6,782 nt of DNA from Candidatus Cloacimonadota bacterium (lineage in GTDB: Bacteria > Muiribacteriota > UBA6191 > JACPRK01), in assembly GCA_021772705.1 (NCBI GenBank), contig JAJFLN010000093.1, positions 1 to 6,782 on the forward strand, in the 5' to 3' direction. Position numbers and translations under genes: made by a program. Below the pieces are notes generated by a model. The model had not been told where the DNA came from and searched no databases. It worked only from the letters and a program-made list of their open reading frames with translations. This document shows, in pieces, positions 5,361-6,782 of the stretch. Position 1 is the stretch's first letter; the number at the start of each line of letters is the position of its first letter.

Positions 5361-6048
5361 CAGGTGCGATCCCTGATTCGAGTCCCTCGGGTCCTTGGTG
5401 GAGGAGTAACGAGTCAGCGTCACCGTTTGGCCCACGCTGTTCTCGGCAGCTGGTCCGCTGGCAGCCTCCTGGTCTCGGCCGGAACTTCATCTGATGCACA
5501 GTCGCCTGCTTCGAGTTGGTCCCGCGACAACCACCTTCCGTGCCTCTTGCGCCCCGGCCCCCGGAAACTGCAATCGACTGGTTCTTCCGATCTCTTCGTG
5601 GATCCGGCCCCGTTCGTCAGAGTGGAAGCGGCAACAACTCGATGCAGATCGGCCTGACCGGCAAACGGCTTTACGAGATGTCGGACCTTGAGATCCTTGG
5701 CATCACTCATGCCGTAGTCGGGAAGACTGGCTGCTCTACGGCTGGGCAACGAGCTCACGCCCGAGCTGAGGGTCGGTGGTGACGCGAACCTCAAGAGCTG
5801 CGTAACCGAAGTCGCTCTCTTCGGCGGCGTCAACTCACGATCGGAACCCGGCTGAGCACCACGATCGAACCCCTGCGGTCCTCGCATTCACGATCGACGA
5901 TTACGGACTTTTCGTGGATTGCGTTAGCGACGAGCTCGTCGCCGCCCGGCGGCGACGTGTCGAGGAGCGTTCGCCGACTGACAATGTTCGAATGCTGTCA
6001 GACCGAGCCACCACGCCACTCGTTTCGGCACGTTACTAGTCCAGCTCG
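5361..6048. other. leader of the HigBA cassette, no recognisable gene
   Basis: About 690 bases with several open frames but none convincing. A plus-strand stretch around 5642-5736 reads MQIGLTGKRLYEMSDLEILG and looks somewhat protein-like, but the frame upstream is low-complexity and Pro/Arg-rich and there is no ribosome binding site; it may be a gene fragment. A palindrome cluster lies at 5927-5956: GCGACGAGCTCGTCGC (5927-5942), then GTCGCCGCC-C-GGCGGCGAC (5938-5956). I found no extra attC-like pair that would split this stretch into a separate cassette. Confidence 0.45.
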
Positions 6049-6186
6049 GAATAACGTCAAGAATCAGCTGCGAGGTCAAGGGGTGATGCCGGAGCGAAGC
6101 GGAGGTGTCGCCCCGGTCTGGCGCGTCGGCTGCGACAGCAGCCGGCGTGACAGATGAGATCGTCTGCTGCATTCTTTCTGTTAGAC
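6049..6186 (-). repeat. attC: attC-like integron recombination site, copy 3
   Basis: The outer cores are GAATAAC (6049-6055) and GTTAGAC (6180-6186). Read on the minus strand, the latter is GTCTAAC, a perfect match to the classical RYYYAAC core. Inner boxes AGAATCAGC (6060-6068) and GCTGCATTCT (6166-6175) pair apart from the extra C at 6170. The central hairpin is CGGCTGC-GACA-GCAGCCG. The copy is nearly identical to copy 1, more than 4.5 kb away, while the sequence on both sides is unrelated, so the repeat is a discrete unit of about 138 bases. Confidence 0.8.
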
Positions 6187-6290
6187 GCATTGCCCAATAC
6201 TTTCACCGTACCATTCACTGAACTGGTCAATGTGGCGGAGTGTCTTTCCGGGCTTTTGCGGCCGTGCACTTGGAAGTCACTGATCGCTCT

Positions 6291-6321
6291 GCACCGCTGA
6301 GTTGCCCGGGATCAGCGGTGC
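6291..6321. repeat. perfect 10-bp inverted repeat
   Basis: GCACCGCTGA (6291-6300) and TCAGCGGTGC (6312-6321) are exact complements around an 11-base loop. No T-run follows on either strand. The right arm and the sequence after it have a weaker relative about 222 bases further on, so the hairpin may be part of the repeat unit described next. Confidence 0.5.
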
Positions 6322-6352
6322 ACCCAAGGACCGGAACTCGTGCTCGAAGCGA

Positions 6353-6436
6353 CCTTGGACATCCACGAGCGGGGAACACCAGAGGACCCAGCGACCTGCG
6401 ATGCCCGACGAGGAACCTTACCCTATCCGGACGCGG
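6353..6436. repeat. degenerate direct repeat, copy A
   Basis: This 84-base unit aligns without gaps to 6575-6658, about 79% identical, with a fixed offset of 222 bases. The core GGACCCAGCGACCTGCG is shared. A shorter third relative lies at 6459-6494, 98 bases after the matching part of this copy. Confidence 0.7.
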
Positions 6437-6458
6437 GGATGCGCTCGGCGACCTGGCA

Positions 6459-6494
6459 ATCCACGAGCGGGGCAGGCTGAGTGACGCAGCGACC
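6459..6494. repeat. partial third copy of the repeat
   Basis: ATCCACGAGCGGGG (6459-6472) is identical to 6361-6374, and CAGCGACC (6487-6494) to 6389-6396, at the same 98-base offset, with a diverged middle. This supports repeated duplication with decay. Confidence 0.55.
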
Positions 6495-6574
6495 ATCCAC
6501 TGAACGACAAGAGAGATCAGCCCCCCTGGGAGCTCAGCGGCGCATCCTCGGACCCGAGCGGATAACGGTGGAGG

Positions 6575-6658
6575 CCTTGGAGCTCCAAGAGCGGTCAACA
6601 CCAAGGGACCCAGCGACCTGCGGTTCCGAACGAGGAACTCCACCTCATCCGGAGCCGG
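6575..6658. repeat. degenerate direct repeat, copy B
   Basis: Partner of 6353-6436 at an offset of 222 bases, with 66 of 84 positions identical by my count. Weaker similarity extends to the left of both copies (from about 6304 and 6522), so the full unit may be about 135 bases. A further 19-base fragment of the block, at 6427-6445, recurs at 6764-6782 with one mismatch and is cut by the window edge. Confidence 0.7.
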
Positions 6659-6782
6659 AGCGACCGGCGCGAGCCTGCTCCCATGAAAACTGTCCGGGGC
6701 ATCGGCGCGATTCGGCCCGCGAAGACGAACGGAGGCGGTCATACCGATTCAGCAGGCGCAGTGCCGGATGCGGGGATGCGCT

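Larger units (their letters stand above)
4132..6054 (-). mobile_element. integron gene cassette with the HigBA toxin-antitoxin operon
   Basis: This 1923-base segment lies between the predicted crossover points of copies 2 and 3. On the minus strand it starts TTATTC, and the outer left core of its attC is GTATAAC, one mismatch from the complement expected for a single circular cassette. It holds a long leader (about 690 bases), the HigB and HigA genes with their own promoter, a gene-free tail of about 340 bases and the attC. Toxin-antitoxin cassettes with private promoters are a known feature of large resident integrons, where they are thought to stabilise the array. Plus-strand reading would move the boundaries to about 4249/4250 and 6180/6181. 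Confidence 0.62.
6055..6782 (-). mobile_element. partial integron cassette made of degenerate repeats
   Basis: This is the segment to the right of copy 3. On the minus-strand reading it is the upstream cassette ending in that attC; its start is beyond the window. It contains direct repeats and hairpins and no recognised gene. A minus-strand frame (6227-6742) ends 41 bases before the attC, as a cassette gene would, but its sequence is Arg/Pro-rich and built on the repeats. Confidence 0.4.

Noticed and set aside
5326..5499. Longer HigB starting at the ATG at 5499
   Set aside because: The extra 58 residues have no family counterpart, and the operon promoter and palindrome lie within them.
5420..5887. 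Minus-strand frame of 155 residues in the HigBA cassette leader
   Set aside because: Low-complexity Arg/Ser/Pro-rich sequence with no ribosome binding site and no family resemblance.
5800..5930. TAACC near 5804 and GTTAG near 5923 as an additional attC
   Set aside because: The sequences inside the two cores are not complementary and lack the paired inner boxes seen in the three accepted sites.
6353..6658. CRISPR array
   Set aside because: The repeated units are long, degenerate and irregularly spaced, without short identical repeats and unique spacers, and no cas gene is present.
6227..6742. Minus-strand frame of 171 residues ending 41 bases before attC copy 3
   Set aside because: Its placement suits a cassette gene, but it is built from degenerate repeats, is Arg/Pro-rich, lacks a clear ribosome binding site and two of the repeat offsets are out of frame.

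Overview
The window looks like part of an integron gene-cassette array in an unidentified bacterium. Three dispersed repeats of about 130-138 bp (1481-1617, 4126-4255, 6049-6186) have the build of attC recombination sites. Each is bounded by AAC on the left and GTTA on the right. Each has inner boxes that pair across the site except for one extra base on one side, and a shared GC-rich hairpin in the middle. Sites 1 and 3 are almost identical. Site 2 has diverged, but its arms changed in a compensating way, so the fold is kept. This uniformity suggests a resident (sedentary chromosomal) integron rather than a mobile resistance integron. No integrase, attI site or housekeeping gene is present, so the host cannot be named.

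The side carrying the extra base, and the direction of the main genes, suggest that the array reads along the minus strand (right to left). On that reading the cassettes are: a partial one at 6055-6782; 4132-6054, carrying a HigB-HigA toxin-antitoxin operon; 1487-4131, carrying a two-gene operon; and a partial one at 1-1486, carrying a DUF4160/DUF2442 pair in the opposite orientation.

The two-gene operon is the most novel content. It encodes a compact fold-type III PLP enzyme (alanine-racemase/ornithine-decarboxylase type) and, overlapping it by 20 bp, a membrane-anchored protein with two N-terminal helices and a cytosolic domain I cannot place firmly. The enzyme keeps the PLP lysine, the glycine loop and the EPGR motif. 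It lacks the usual PLP-stacking histidine (Tyr instead) and the catalytic cysteine of the GPTCDS motif (Ser instead). A sigma70-type promoter overlapped by an inverted repeat lies just upstream.

The HigBA operon has a clear promoter (TTGCGG-17-TATACT) with a perfect 7-bp-arm palindrome between its elements, a likely HigA operator. The predicted transcription start falls on the GTG start of the toxin, so the toxin message is probably leaderless, whereas the antitoxin has a strong Shine-Dalgarno site. Each main cassette also carries about 500-700 bp between its leading edge and its first gene in which I recognise no gene. The right end (6293-6782) holds degenerate direct repeats and hairpins and no convincing gene. 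Gene-level calls are firm for DUF4160, DUF2442, HigB, HigA and the PLP enzyme. The cassette interpretation is an inference from repeat structure.
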